64,000 nucleotides of DNA. It comes from Blastomonas fulva. GTDB taxonomy: Bacteria; Pseudomonadota; Alphaproteobacteria; Sphingomonadales; Sphingomonadaceae. The notes under the pieces are model-generated. The model was not told the DNA's origin and ran no database searches. It saw only the letters and a list, made by a program, of their open reading frames with translations. The stretch spans positions 3,138,501 through 3,202,500 of the forward strand of contig NZ_CP020083.1 in the NCBI RefSeq assembly GCF_003431825.1, written 5' to 3'. Positions 8,956 to 17,835 of this stretch are shown in pieces. The translations under genes and the position numbers were made by a program. Every line of letters begins with the position of its first letter. The first letter of the stretch is position 1.

Positions 8956-9240
8956 TCAGTCGGTTTCTTTGCGGACCTCAGCCTTGGCGTCGTCCCATTC
9001 CTTTTCGATCTTGTCGCCGGCCTTGTCGGCTTCGGCATCCAGATCCTTGGCAGCCTGATCGACGCTGGCTTCGACATCATCCATGGTGTCGTCGATCGCT
9101 TCGCCAGCGGCATCGACATTGGCCTCGATATCATCGCCTGCAGCCTCGGCAGCGGCATCGGTCTTGTTTTCGGTCTCGGCCGAACAGGCCGAAACGCCCA
9201 GGGCCAGTGCTGCAAGGCTGACGATTGCAAAAGTACGCAT
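8956..9240 (-). CDS. Small acidic lipoprotein with LEA-like amphipathic repeats
   Basis: 94 aa from ATG 9240. It has a signal peptide with lipobox LGVSAC (Cys about residue 20) and then a highly acidic, Ala-rich region built of loosely repeated roughly 11-residue units such as AGDDIEANVD, AGEAIDDTMD and ADKAGDKIEKEWD. This predicts one long amphipathic helix, as in LEA-like or apolipophorin-like stress lipoproteins. It would be anchored in the inner or outer membrane facing the periplasm. Its start lies 124 bp from that of divergent polA. I do not recognise a named family. Confidence 0.8.
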   Translation of the reverse strand: MRTFAIVSLAALALGVSACSAETENKTDAAAEAAGDDIEANVDAAGEAIDDTMDDVEASVDQAAKDLDAEADKAGDKIEKEWDDAKAEVRKETD

Positions 9241-9364
9241 GAGAATTGCTCCTTCAATGTGGCGCGTTGGTATACGCCTTGTGCGTCCCGACGCTACGCG
9301 CATGCGATGGCCCGAGTTCCGAAACTGCATGACCGTGCCGAAAGCCGCTGCTATCGGTTGGCCC

Positions 9365-12169
9365 ATGTGCCAGCAGAACCACCTCTATCTCGTCGACGGA
9401 TCGTCCTACATCTTTCGCGCCTATCACCGCTTGCCGCCGCTGACCAACCCGGAAGGCACCCCGGTGGGCGCGGTCTATGGCTATACCACGATGCTGTGGA
9501 AGCTGGCGGATGACCTGCACAAGGCCGATGGTCCGACGCATATGGCGGTGATCCTCGACAAGAGCTCGCAGAGCTTTCGCAACGATCTGTACGACCAGTA
9601 CAAGGCGCACCGCCCCGCCCCGCCCGAGGATCTGGTGCCGCAGTTTCCGCTGATCCGAGATGCGACGCGCGCGTTCTCCATGCCGTGCATTGAGGAGGAT
9701 AATGTCGAGGCGGACGACATCATCGCAAGCTATGCGCTCGATGCGCTGGCCAAGGGATGGAAGGTCACCATCGTCAGTTCCGACAAGGACCTGATGCAGC
9801 TGATCCAGCCCGGGCTCGACATGCTCGACACGATGAAGAACGTGCGCATGGGCCCCGAGGCGGTGATGGAGAAGTTCGGCGTCACCCCCGAGCAGCTGGG
9901 TGATGTGCTCGCGCTGATGGGCGATGCGGTGGACAACGTCCCCGGCATCCGCGGCGTCGGCCCCAAGACCGCATCCAAGCTGATCGTCGAGCATGGCGAT
10001 CTGGAAAGCGTGCTGGCGGCCGCGCCTGCGATGAAGCCGTCGAAGCTGCGCGACAGCCTGATCGAGCAGGCCGAGATGGCCCGGCTGAGCAAGGTGCTGG
10101 TCACGCTGAAGGACGATTGCCCGCTGCCCAACGAGCTTGAGGATTTCCTGCTGAAGGATATCCCGCCCGAGCCATTGGCCGAATTCCTCAAACTGCATGG
10201 CTTTACCAGCCTGCTGCGCAAGCTCGGCGCCAGCGGTCCTGCCGAAGCGTCGCCCGCGTCGTCGTCACCCGCCACCGGCGCGCCGAGCAGCAGCAACGCG
10301 ATTGCACCGCTGGCGCTCGCGATGCCTCCGATCGACACCGACAGCTATGTCTGCGTGCAGGATGTCGAGACGCTCGACGACTGGATCGCCAGGGCTTTTG
10401 CCGTCGGCACCATCGCGGTGGATACCGAAACCGATTCGCTCGATTCGATGCAGGCCCGGCTTGTAGGCATCAGTCTTGCGCTGGCTCCGGGTGAGGCATG
10501 CTATGTCCCGCTGGGCCATGGCGGCAGCGACATGTTTGCCGAAAAGCCCAATCAGATCGCAATGGACGTTGCGATAGCCAGGCTCAAGCCGCTGCTCGAG
10601 GACGACAGCGTGCTCAAGATCGGCCAGAACCTCAAATACGACCTCAACGTGCTCGCGCGTCATGGCGTCGCGGTGTCGCCGATCGAGGACACGATGGTGA
10701 TGAGCTTCACGCTCGATGCCGGCCATGAATTCGGCAGCGGCGGACATGGCATGGATGCGCTGGCCCAGCGGCATCTGGGGCATGAGTGCATCAGCTTCAA
10801 ATCGCTGACCGGCACCGGAAAGAAGCAGATCGGCTTCAACGAGGTGCCGCTCAGCGATGCGACGCGCTATGCCGCCGAGGACGCCGATGTCACGCTCAGG
10901 CTGTGGCATGTACTGCAGCCGCGACTGCCGATCGAGGGGGCGACCCGCATCTACCAGATGGTCGATCGCCCGCTTATTCCGGTTGTAGCGGCCATGGAGC
11001 GCAACGGCATCAAGGTCGATCGCGAACAGCTGGCCGCGCTGAGCCATGATTTCGCCACGCGGATGGCCGCTCTGGAAACCGAAATCCATGCGCTGGCCGG
11101 GCAGAGCTTTTCGATCGGCAGCCCCAAACAGCTGGGCGAGATCCTGTTCGAGAAGATGGGATTAAAGGGCGGCAAGAAGGGCAAGACCGGCGCCTATTCG
11201 ACCGATGTCACCGTGCTGGAAAAGCTGGCGGGCGAAGGATCGGAGATCTCGCGCAAGGTGCTCGACTGGCGCCAGCTCGCCAAGCTCAAGTCCACCTATA
11301 CCGATGCGCTGCAGGAGCAGATCAACCCGGACACGGGCCGCGTCCACACCAGCTACAGCCTGGTCGGCGCGCAGACCGGGCGGTTGTCGTCGACCGAGCC
11401 CAATCTGCAGAACATCCCGATCCGCACCGAGATCGGCCGCCAGATCCGTCATGCCTTCGTCGCCGAGCCGGGCAATGTCATCCTCGCGGCCGACTACAGC
11501 CAGATCGAGTTGCGACTGGCGGCGCACATGGCCGATGTCGAGACGCTGCGCGATGCGTTTGCCAAGGGCGAGGACATCCACAACCGCACTGCATTGGAGC
11601 TGTTCGGCGAGGTCAACCGCGACACGCGTGGACGGGCCAAGACGATCAACTTCGCGATCCTCTATGGCATCTCGCGCTGGGGGCTGGCCGGGCGTCTGGA
11701 GGTCACCGCCGACGAGGCTCAGGCGATGATCGACACCTATTTCCAGCGTTTCCCCGGCATCAACCGCTATATCGCCGAGACGATGGAGAAGGCGCGCGAA
11801 TGCGGCTTCACCGAGACCCTGTTCGGTCGCAAGACCCATTTTCCGCGGATCAACTCCAAGAACCAGGCCGAACGCCAGGGCAGCGAGCGCGCCGCGATCA
11901 ACGCGCCGATCCAGGGCACCAGCGCGGACATCATCAAGCGTGCGATGGCGCGGATGGTGCCTGCGCTTGAGGCCGCCGGGTTGGGTCATGTCCGCATGCT
12001 GCTGCAGGTGCACGATGAACTGGTGTTTGAATTGCCCGAAGCCGATGTCGACGCGGCGTCGCAGGTCATTCGCGCAGTAATGGAGGGCGCGGCCGAACCT
12101 GCGGTGACGCTGAGCGTGCCGCTGGGAGTTGAAATCGGAACCGGGCCAAGCTGGGGTGCGGCGCACTGA
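9365..12169 (+). CDS. polA: DNA polymerase I
   Basis: 934 aa from ATG 9365 (MCQQNHLYLVDGSSYIFRAY); the frame is open further upstream but that part is antisense to the lipoprotein gene. The 5'-3' exonuclease domain covers about 1-290, with the VEADDIIASYA and DKDLMQL acidic motifs and the GVPGIRGVGPKTASKLI-type helix-hairpin-helix (here VDNVPGIRGVGPKTASKL). The 3'-5' exonuclease about 335-520 keeps DTETDSLDS, NLKYDLNVLA and YAAEDADVTL, so proofreading residues look intact. The polymerase domain has DYSQIELRLAAH (about 709) and LLQVHDEL (about 880). It processes Okazaki fragments and fills repair gaps. The stop codon overlaps the next gene's start (ATGA). Confidence 0.98.
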   Translation: MCQQNHLYLVDGSSYIFRAYHRLPPLTNPEGTPVGAVYGYTTMLWKLADDLHKADGPTHMAVILDKSSQSFRNDLYDQYKAHRPAPPEDLVPQFPLIRDATRAFSMPCIEEDNVEADDIIASYALDALAKGWKVTIVSSDKDLMQLIQPGLDMLDTMKNVRMGPEAVMEKFGVTPEQLGDVLALMGDAVDNVPGIRGVGPKTASKLIVEHGDLESVLAAAPAMKPSKLRDSLIEQAEMARLSKVLVTLKDDCPLPNELEDFLLKDIPPEPLAEFLKLHGFTSLLRKLGASGPAEASPASSSPATGAPSSSNAIAPLALAMPPIDTDSYVCVQDVETLDDWIARAFAVGTIAVDTETDSLDSMQARLVGISLALAPGEACYVPLGHGGSDMFAEKPNQIAMDVAIARLKPLLEDDSVLKIGQNLKYDLNVLARHGVAVSPIEDTMVMSFTLDAGHEFGSGGHGMDALAQRHLGHECISFKSLTGTGKKQIGFNEVPLSDATRYAAEDADVTLRLWHVLQPRLPIEGATRIYQMVDRPLIPVVAAMERNGIKVDREQLAALSHDFATRMAALETEIHALAGQSFSIGSPKQLGEILFEKMGLKGGKKGKTGAYSTDVTVLEKLAGEGSEISRKVLDWRQLAKLKSTYTDALQEQINPDTGRVHTSYSLVGAQTGRLSSTEPNLQNIPIRTEIGRQIRHAFVAEPGNVILAADYSQIELRLAAHMADVETLRDAFAKGEDIHNRTALELFGEVNRDTRGRAKTINFAILYGISRWGLAGRLEVTADEAQAMIDTYFQRFPGINRYIAETMEKARECGFTETLFGRKTHFPRINSKNQAERQGSERAAINAPIQGTSADIIKRAMARMVPALEAAGLGHVRMLLQVHDELVFELPEADVDAASQVIRAVMEGAAEPAVTLSVPLGVEIGTGPSWGAAH

Positions 12170-13497
12170 TGACCGCGGTTCGCTGGCATTCGGTCATCCC
12201 GGACTCACCTAAGCTTGATGTCACCGCCTTTGCCGATCCCATGTTTACCAGCCTGATCGGTGCGTTCCTGCTCGAACACTACAAGATCTGGCTGCTCGTC
12301 ATCGGGCTCGTGGTGCTGCTGGTCGCGTGGCTGCCGCTGTTGCTCAAGAAATTGCCGCTGTCCTTGCCGATCATCTTTGTCGGGCTTGGGATGGCGGTGT
12401 TCTCTTTCACGCCCCTATCGGTCTTTTCGCCGCACCCGGTGGAATCGCCGGTGATGATCGAAAAGGCTACCGAGTTCATCGTCATCATCTCGCTGATGGG
12501 CGCTGGCCTCAAGATCGGGCGGCCGTTCACTTTGGCGAATTGGGGAATCACCATCCGGTTGCTGGCGATCGTCATGCCGCTGACCATCGGCGCGATCGCC
12601 CTGTCGGGTCACTGGATTCTCGGCCTTCCGCTCGCATCGGCGTTGCTGCTGGGCGCCTGTCTTGCGCCCACCGATCCGGTGCTGGCCTCCGATGTCCAGA
12701 TCGAGCGCCCCAACAGCGACGATGGCGACGAGGCGCGGTTTGCGCTGACGTCCGAGGCGGGCCTGAATGACGCGCTGGCCTTTCCCTTCGTCTATCTGGC
12801 GCTGGCGGCAAGCGCCGGCACGCTGGGCTTCGCGACAATGGGCACCTGGCTGTGGCAAGACGTCATCTGGCGGTTGAGCGTCGGTGCGCTGATGGGCGCC
12901 GCAGGCGGCTGGCTGCTGGGGCAGATCATTTACCGACTGCCACAGAATACCAGGCTCTCGAGAACCGGCGACGGCTTCATCGCGCTGGGTGCAACGTTGG
13001 TCATCTATGCGACGACCGAGTTTGCATTCGGCTACGGATTTCTGGCGGTTTTTGTGGCGGGTCTCATGCTCAACCGCTCGGCGGCGGGGGACAATTTCAA
13101 CTCGGAACTGCACGATTTCGCCGACGAGACCGAGCGGCTGGTGATGATGGTGCTGCTGGTCCTGTTCGGCGGCATTCTTACCGGAGGCGAACTGCTGGCG
13201 GACATCGGCTGGGACAATGTTCTCGTCGCCGCCTTGGTGCTGCTGGTGATCCGCCCGATGATCGGCTGGCTGGCGCTGATCGATCTCAGGCGCCCCGCGC
13301 TCGAACGTTTTGTCATCGCCTTTTTCGGCATTCGCGGGCTTGGCTCGGTCTATTACCTGGCGTTCGCGCTCAACCATGGCGCTTTCGAGGACCAGCACGC
13401 TCTGTGGGAAACCGTGGGGCTGATCATTCTGGGATCAATCCTGCTGCACGGCATCTCGGTCACGCCGATCATGCAGCGCCTCAACCGTGGCGCCTGA
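12169..13497 (+). CDS. CPA1-type cation/proton antiporter
   Basis: 442 aa if ATG 12169, which overlaps the polA stop, is used; ATG 12241 (MFTSLIGAFLLEHYKIWLLV) would give a more standard N-terminus. Roughly 12 hydrophobic helices are visible. The transport signature LGACLAPTDPVLASDVQ (about residues 160-176) matches the CPA1/NhaP ion-binding TDPV motif, followed by the EAGLNDALAFPFV helix with a conserved Glu-Asn-Asp. Expected to exchange Na+ or K+ for H+ across the inner membrane. There is no C-terminal TrkA regulatory domain. Ion specificity is not readable. Confidence 0.9.
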   Translation: MTAVRWHSVIPDSPKLDVTAFADPMFTSLIGAFLLEHYKIWLLVIGLVVLLVAWLPLLLKKLPLSLPIIFVGLGMAVFSFTPLSVFSPHPVESPVMIEKATEFIVIISLMGAGLKIGRPFTLANWGITIRLLAIVMPLTIGAIALSGHWILGLPLASALLLGACLAPTDPVLASDVQIERPNSDDGDEARFALTSEAGLNDALAFPFVYLALAASAGTLGFATMGTWLWQDVIWRLSVGALMGAAGGWLLGQIIYRLPQNTRLSRTGDGFIALGATLVIYATTEFAFGYGFLAVFVAGLMLNRSAAGDNFNSELHDFADETERLVMMVLLVLFGGILTGGELLADIGWDNVLVAALVLLVIRPMIGWLALIDLRRPALERFVIAFFGIRGLGSVYYLAFALNHGAFEDQHALWETVGLIILGSILLHGISVTPIMQRLNRGA

Positions 13498-13519
13498 GCC
13501 AGCCAATCTTTCCGCGCGG

Positions 13520-14410
13520 CTATACCCTGGGAAGCGCCTGGGGGTAGCTGCCCAGGATCCGCACCCATTTGCTGTGATGGCCCAGCACCTCGAGCGCACG
13601 GTCGACCGCCGGGTCCCCCGGCATGCCCTCGATATCGGCATAGAATTCCGCAGCCGCAAAGCTGCCGCCGCGAATATAGCTTTCCAGCTTGGTCATGTTG
13701 ATGCCGTTGGTGGCGAAGCCCGACAGCGCCATGAACAGCGCTGCAGGGATGTTCTTCACCTCGAACAGCATGCTGGTCATCACCGTATCGGCGCCGGGAA
13801 GCGGATCGTCGCGGTGTGCGGCCAGCACCACAAACCGCGTCATGTTGTGCGCGGCATCCTCGATGCCTTCGGCGATGACCTTGAGCCCGAACACTTCGCC
13901 TGCCAGCCGCGAGGCCACCGCGCACAGCGACGGATCATCCGATTCGGCGACAAAGGCGGCGGCCCCTGCGGTGTCGGCATAAGTGGTAGGCTGGATGCCA
14001 TGCGCGCGCAGATAATGGCGGGTCTGCCCCAGTGCCTGCGGATGGCTGACCGCCGAGCGGAACGGCCCTTCGCCTTTGGCCAGCAAGCAGTGATGCACCG
14101 GCAGGAAATGCTCGGCGACGATGGTCAGGCCGCTTTCCGGCAGCAGGAAGTGGATGTCCGCCACCCGGCCATGCTGCGAGTTCTCGATCGGGATGATCGC
14201 CTTGGCCGCGCGGCCGTCTTTCACCGCATCCATCGCATCCTCGAAAGAATAGCAGGGCAAGGGATGCCAGTCGGGCGCGAACTCGCGCGCGGCGATGTGG
14301 GAATAGGCTCCCGGAGCGCCCTGAAAAGCGATGGTGCACTCCGGCGCGTCGGCAGCGGTGCGGGCCATGGTGTCAACCATCAGGCGGGCGATCTGGGGGT
14401 AGCTTTGCAT
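13520..14410 (-). CDS. pheA: Prephenate dehydratase
   Basis: 296 aa from ATG 14410; a GTG two codons upstream is possible. The catalytic domain (about 25-200) begins TIAFQGAPGAYSHIAAREFA and carries PIENSQHGRV and the TRF motif (NMTRFVVL) needed for dehydration of prephenate to phenylpyruvate. The C-terminal ACT domain (about 215-290) has the phenylalanine-binding GFATNGINMTKLESYIRGG-type region, so feedback inhibition by Phe is expected. It is monofunctional, with no chorismate mutase fusion. Transcribed divergently from the cytochrome c gene and converging on the antiporter. Confidence 0.97.
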   Translation of the reverse strand: MQSYPQIARLMVDTMARTAADAPECTIAFQGAPGAYSHIAAREFAPDWHPLPCYSFEDAMDAVKDGRAAKAIIPIENSQHGRVADIHFLLPESGLTIVAEHFLPVHHCLLAKGEGPFRSAVSHPQALGQTRHYLRAHGIQPTTYADTAGAAAFVAESDDPSLCAVASRLAGEVFGLKVIAEGIEDAAHNMTRFVVLAAHRDDPLPGADTVMTSMLFEVKNIPAALFMALSGFATNGINMTKLESYIRGGSFAAAEFYADIEGMPGDPAVDRALEVLGHHSKWVRILGSYPQALPRV

Positions 14411-14646
14411 GGGCACGCCGAATAGGCACCCAATGCCGCGACGACAAGGCGAAAACGGGCGCGTCGGGGCTTGCAGTGCGCCTTGACCATGATTAGAGGG
14501 AGCGGCGAACCGGCCTTGTTGCGACGCGGCATCAGGCCTTTCGAAACGCTGATACGCCCGGCTTTGACGCAGGGTTGATCGGACACCGACCTTTCAGGGC
14601 GCCGTGTTGTCATGGCGCCTGCAGCAAAAGACGAGGCAACAGGGCA

Positions 14647-15294
14647 ATGCAGGACAACAAGAACACGATTGCAGGCTGGGCTCTTGCAGGCGGCATCGCT
14701 GCCCTTGGCCTGTCGATCATCAGCGGCAAGGTGTTCCACGCCGACAAGCCCGAACGCCCCGAGAAGCTGGGCTATGTGATCGAAGGCGTCGTCTCATCCG
14801 AAGGTGAAGCCGCCGCCGAAGTGCCGATCGCCACGCTGCTTGCCAGCGCCGATGTTGCCAAGGGCGAGAAGGTTTTCGCCAAATGCTCGTCATGCCACTC
14901 GATCAACAGCGGCGGCGCCAACGGCATCGGCCCCAATCTTTATGGCGTGATGGGCAAGCCCCACGCATCGGTCGCAGGTTTCGCCTATTCCGACGCGCTC
15001 AAGAGCAAGTCGGGTCCGTGGACCTTCGAGGAAATGAACAAGTGGCTCACCTCGCCCAAGGCCTATGCCGATGGCACCAAGATGAGCTTTGCGGGCCTCG
15101 GCAAGGCTGAAGATCGCGCCAATCTGATGGCATGGATGAACACCCAGACCGGCAGCCCGCTGCCTCTCCCCGCTGCGCCCGCACCGGACGCAGCAGACGC
15201 AGCCCCGGCCGCTGAAGGTGGAGCAGCACCTGCCGCTGCCGACGGTGCAGCAACCCCCGCAGCCGATGCTGCTGCGGCGCCTGCTGCCGGCTGA
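14647..15294 (+). CDS. Membrane-anchored class I cytochrome c with a long Ala/Pro/Asp tail
   Basis: 215 aa from ATG 14647. An uncleaved N-terminal anchor (residues about 9-30, TIAGWALAGGIAALGLSIIS) precedes a class I cytochrome c domain (about 60-175) with the heme motif FAKCSSCHSI and the distal Met in GTKMSFAGL. This is the CycM/cytochrome c552 architecture, carrying electrons from the bc1 complex to terminal oxidases on the periplasmic side. The last 45 residues are a low-complexity Ala-Pro-Asp-Glu tail that is not part of the heme domain. Preceded by GAGGCAACAGGGC and followed by a strong terminator. Confidence 0.93.
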   Translation: MQDNKNTIAGWALAGGIAALGLSIISGKVFHADKPERPEKLGYVIEGVVSSEGEAAAEVPIATLLASADVAKGEKVFAKCSSCHSINSGGANGIGPNLYGVMGKPHASVAGFAYSDALKSKSGPWTFEEMNKWLTSPKAYADGTKMSFAGLGKAEDRANLMAWMNTQTGSPLPLPAAPAPDAADAAPAAEGGAAPAAADGAATPAADAAAAPAAG

Positions 15295-15320
15295 TAGCGC
15301 CTCAAGCATTCTGAGATCGA

Positions 15321-15355
15321 AAAGGGCTTCGCGCACCAGCGCGGAGCCCTTTTTC
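15321..15355. terminator. Terminator after the cytochrome c gene
   Basis: AGGGCTTCGCGC, a four-base loop and GCGCGGAGCCCT form a near-perfect stem followed by a T run (15350-15354). It sits between two convergent genes. Confidence 0.88.
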
Positions 15356-15372
15356 TTTGGGCTTGGCTGCGA

Positions 15373-15837
15373 TCACTCGTCTTCGAGAATGAGCAAACGC
15401 TCCTCGATGCGGATGTTGCGGGTCGCAAGTCGAATCTCGGCGATGAACAGGCCGAGCCCGGCAATCAGGAACGCCATGGCCAGGATGAACCCCCCTGCGA
15501 CGATCTGGCCGAACTTGTAGCCGGTGAGCGACAGCACGAACATGGCCGCGATCAACAGGCTGACGGTCGAGGCGCTCAGCGTCGCCATCAGGATCGCCTT
15601 GTTGACGATCGAAGCGCGGCGGTCGAGAATCTGCAGTTCGCGCACCACGCGGACATGGTCCTCGCCCGTGGTCCGGCTGAACTCGGCAAGCTGCACCCGC
15701 TCGCGGTCGATAACTCGGGCCAGCCGCCCGGCAAACAGCTGCAGGATGTTGCCCGTCGCCACCAGCAGGAAGGCGGGGGCCATGGCAAACTGGATCAATC
15801 GCCCGATCTGTCCGATTTCCAGTTCCGCAATGAACAT
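15373..15837 (-). CDS. DUF2721 membrane protein
   Basis: 154 aa. Three hydrophobic segments are visible: IQFAMAPAFLLVATGNILQL, MATLSASTVSLLIAAMFVL and VAGGFILAMAFLIAGLGLF. A charged cytosolic loop (RLARVIDRERVQLAEF) follows the first helix, a DUF2721 pattern. The function of this family is unknown. Stands alone on the minus strand between the cytochrome c terminator and the peptide cassette. Confidence 0.85.
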   Translation of the reverse strand: MFIAELEIGQIGRLIQFAMAPAFLLVATGNILQLFAGRLARVIDRERVQLAEFSRTTGEDHVRVVRELQILDRRASIVNKAILMATLSASTVSLLIAAMFVLSLTGYKFGQIVAGGFILAMAFLIAGLGLFIAEIRLATRNIRIEERLLILEDE

Positions 15838-15896
15838 AGGTATGACGTGCCCCCAACATGGTTTCGGGAGCGACTATAGCCTGCGACCCGGCCCCA

Positions 15897-16784
15897 TCAA
15901 TCGCCAATCTCGGCCCGGCAGCGACGCGCGAGCCAGCCGCTTGCCCTGGCCGCCTGCCGGTCAAGAAACTCGGCGCGCGCCTGGGTGCCGGGCTGTTCGG
16001 CTGCAAGGGCCCGGATCGCCGACCAGCGCAGGCGTTCGACAGGATGGCTCCGGGCGATGGTCTCGATCACATCCAGCGCGGCAGCAGGGCTCAACGCCGT
16101 CGCCAGCTTGCAAAGCGTATCGGCGGTGCACCCGGTGAGCACCCTGCTGATCGTGCCCCGGCGCAGATCATATTCGAACTGGTCGGTCCACCGCTGCCCG
16201 GGCGCGCTGTGCATCAGGTTGATCGAGACCGAGAGCGTATCGGGCGCATATTGGCAATGCACGTCGCGCCGGGCGCGGTAGTGCATCACGCGTCCCGGAT
16301 GGAGCAGGCTGGTCTCGACGAAACGCAGATCGACTGCCTCGCCGACCACTCCGGTCATGCGCTCGGGATCGACCTCGTAATGGTCGCTGCGGTAACCGGG
16401 GCCGTGATAGCCCACCGTCAGGAAGTGGAAATTGTGATCGTGCGGCAGGCCATAAACGAAGGCGGCAGCACCGCTGTCGCGCATTACCGCGTCCTGCGCA
16501 GACGGCCAGATCGCCGCGCGCATGAACCAGCCGGGGCGCGGCGCTCCCAGCATCATCACCTGCGCGGTATAGCCCTGTCCCGCCTGACCGACATGGGCTG
16601 CCTGCAACCGGGAGAGCGCCAGATCGCCCAGAAAGTGTCGATTGGCAGCAAGCCGTGCCAGCCAGTGCGCGGCGTGCGCCACCGAGTTCGGGTCATCGGG
16701 CTCGAACCCTGTATGATCGAGCGCGGCCAAGCATTCCTCCAGCGTGCAGGGCTGCGCGGGGTCTGTGTGAAGCGTCAGCGCCAT
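15897..16784 (-). CDS. Cupin-like protein of an unrecognised small-peptide cassette
   Basis: 295 aa; I do not recognise a named family with certainty. The central part (about 85-195) looks like a cupin or 2OG-oxygenase-type beta barrel. It carries the His cluster LPHDHNFHFLTVGYHG (His115, 117, 120 and 127), SDHYEVD, then RVMHYRARRDVHCQY and the strand DTLSVSINLM. The C-terminal 75 residues are helical and HEAT-like (LDVIETIARSHPVERLRWSA), and similar helices end the preceding gene's product, suggesting paired or interacting proteins. Last gene of a three-gene operon, 9 bp after the 285-aa gene. A metal-dependent peptide-modifying enzyme is a guess from context. Confidence 0.7.
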   Translation of the reverse strand: MALTLHTDPAQPCTLEECLAALDHTGFEPDDPNSVAHAAHWLARLAANRHFLGDLALSRLQAAHVGQAGQGYTAQVMMLGAPRPGWFMRAAIWPSAQDAVMRDSGAAAFVYGLPHDHNFHFLTVGYHGPGYRSDHYEVDPERMTGVVGEAVDLRFVETSLLHPGRVMHYRARRDVHCQYAPDTLSVSINLMHSAPGQRWTDQFEYDLRRGTISRVLTGCTADTLCKLATALSPAAALDVIETIARSHPVERLRWSAIRALAAEQPGTQARAEFLDRQAARASGWLARRCRAEIGD

Positions 16785-16793
16785 GACCGGGCG

Positions 16794-17651
16794 CTAGGCT
16801 GCAAGTTGCGGATAGCGGGTGAACAGATCATCGCGTGTCCGGCTGGCGAGAGCGCGCAGATCCGCATCGGGATCGGTCTCGGCCATGGCCTGCAGCAGAG
16901 CGAACCCCGCAATGCTGTCGGTCGCCAGCGCCTCGCGGACGCCGTGCCAGCGCAGATGCGCGGGCCAGGAGGCGAGCGCTTCGGCAATGGCGGGTACGGC
17001 ATCGCTGCGCCCCAAAGATCGCAGCAGCGAGAGCATCATGCGGGTGCGGCCATCCCCCGATTGCGCCTCGCGAATGCGCAGCACTGCGCCCGTGCGGGCA
17101 TCGCATTCGACGGCCTGTTGCGCATCGGGGTCGCGAACCAGCAACCGCAGCATGACCACATCCGCCCCAAGCCCGACGAACCGCAGCGTCTCTCGCGCAT
17201 TGTCGAGGCAGATCACCTCGCCGGTGGTCACCTGCCTGGGACTTTCGGCAAAGGCGCGGCGGTCTTGCCGTGTCTGGTCGAGATAATGGCGCTGCACCTT
17301 GGCCAATGGTGCCGAGAGAAAGCGGATCGTGGTCCAGCCATCGGCAAATCCGACGATCTGCGGTGCGCCAACCTGTGTCGCGCGCTCCGCTTTCCATCCC
17401 TCGGCCGAAACGATCGCCAGCGACAGATGTACCCGCTGATGATCGAGCATCACCAGCGACTGGCACACTGGGTCGGCAAAGCCCGCGGGCAATTGCGGCC
17501 GCGGCTGCTGAAGGCCGATGAGCCGCTCTTGCAGCCACATGCTCGCGAGCTCTGCATCGGTGAGCATCGGCCCCAGCGCCTGGGACAGCGCGTATCCGCT
17601 CGTGCCTGCAAACCGATCGACACACGCGCGCAGTCTGCGCTCCACCGTCAC
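16794..17651 (-). CDS. Unrecognised 285-aa protein, middle gene of the small-peptide cassette
   Basis: 285 aa from GTG 17651. No family recognised. The N-terminal 50 residues are helical (RLRACVDRFAGTSGYALSQA). The middle (about 60-180) is a mixed beta region with VCQSLVMLDHQRVHLSLAIV and HYLDQTRQDRR. The C-terminal 90 residues form HEAT-like helices (MMLSLLRSLGRSDAVPAIAE). No membrane segment or signal peptide. It begins 25 bp after the stop of the 52-aa peptide gene and ends 9 bp before the cupin-like gene, so the three are almost certainly one transcript. An interaction or substrate-presentation partner is an inference only. Confidence 0.68.
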   Translation of the reverse strand: MTVERRLRACVDRFAGTSGYALSQALGPMLTDAELASMWLQERLIGLQQPRPQLPAGFADPVCQSLVMLDHQRVHLSLAIVSAEGWKAERATQVGAPQIVGFADGWTTIRFLSAPLAKVQRHYLDQTRQDRRAFAESPRQVTTGEVICLDNARETLRFVGLGADVVMLRLLVRDPDAQQAVECDARTGAVLRIREAQSGDGRTRMMLSLLRSLGRSDAVPAIAEALASWPAHLRWHGVREALATDSIAGFALLQAMAETDPDADLRALASRTRDDLFTRYPQLAA

Positions 17652-17676
17652 GCGCCGTCCGCCCTGCTGCGCTGCG

Positions 17677-17835
17677 TCAGTTTTCGTAGACCAGGATCAC
17701 CGCGATGATCCACAGATCGTCGCTGACCCCCGTGCAGGGGCTGACATCGAGCCGTGCCCCGTGCAGCGCAACAGGGGAATCGAGGTCCGGCAGATCGTTC
17801 ACGTCGATCCTGGGTGCGGGATTTCCGGATGGCAT
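17677..17835 (-). CDS. 52-residue peptide heading an unrecognised operon (possible RiPP precursor)
   Basis: 52 aa from ATG 17835, preceded by AGGAG nine bases before the start, a strong ribosome binding site. The N-terminal part is acidic and Pro-rich (MPSGNPAPRIDVNDLPDLDS). The end is hydrophobic, with one Cys at 34 and two Trp/Tyr-type aromatics (SDDLWIIAVILVYEN). This leader-plus-core shape and position immediately ahead of two larger enzyme-like genes resemble ribosomally made, modified peptides. No transporter, protease or known modification enzyme is adjacent, so the product could equally be a small regulatory subunit. Confidence 0.6.
   Translation of the reverse strand: MPSGNPAPRIDVNDLPDLDSPVALHGARLDVSPCTGVSDDLWIIAVILVYEN

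Noticed and set aside
9083..9364. 94 extra codons in frame at the start of polA
   Set aside because: They are antisense to the acidic lipoprotein gene and Ser/Ala-rich; PolA homologues begin near LYLVDGSSYIFRAY.
15858..17708. A 616-codon plus-strand frame opposite the peptide cassette
   Set aside because: Considered as an alternative to the three minus-strand genes; rejected because those have tight spacing, a good ribosome site and cupin-like motifs, while this frame is Arg/Gln/His-rich without structure.
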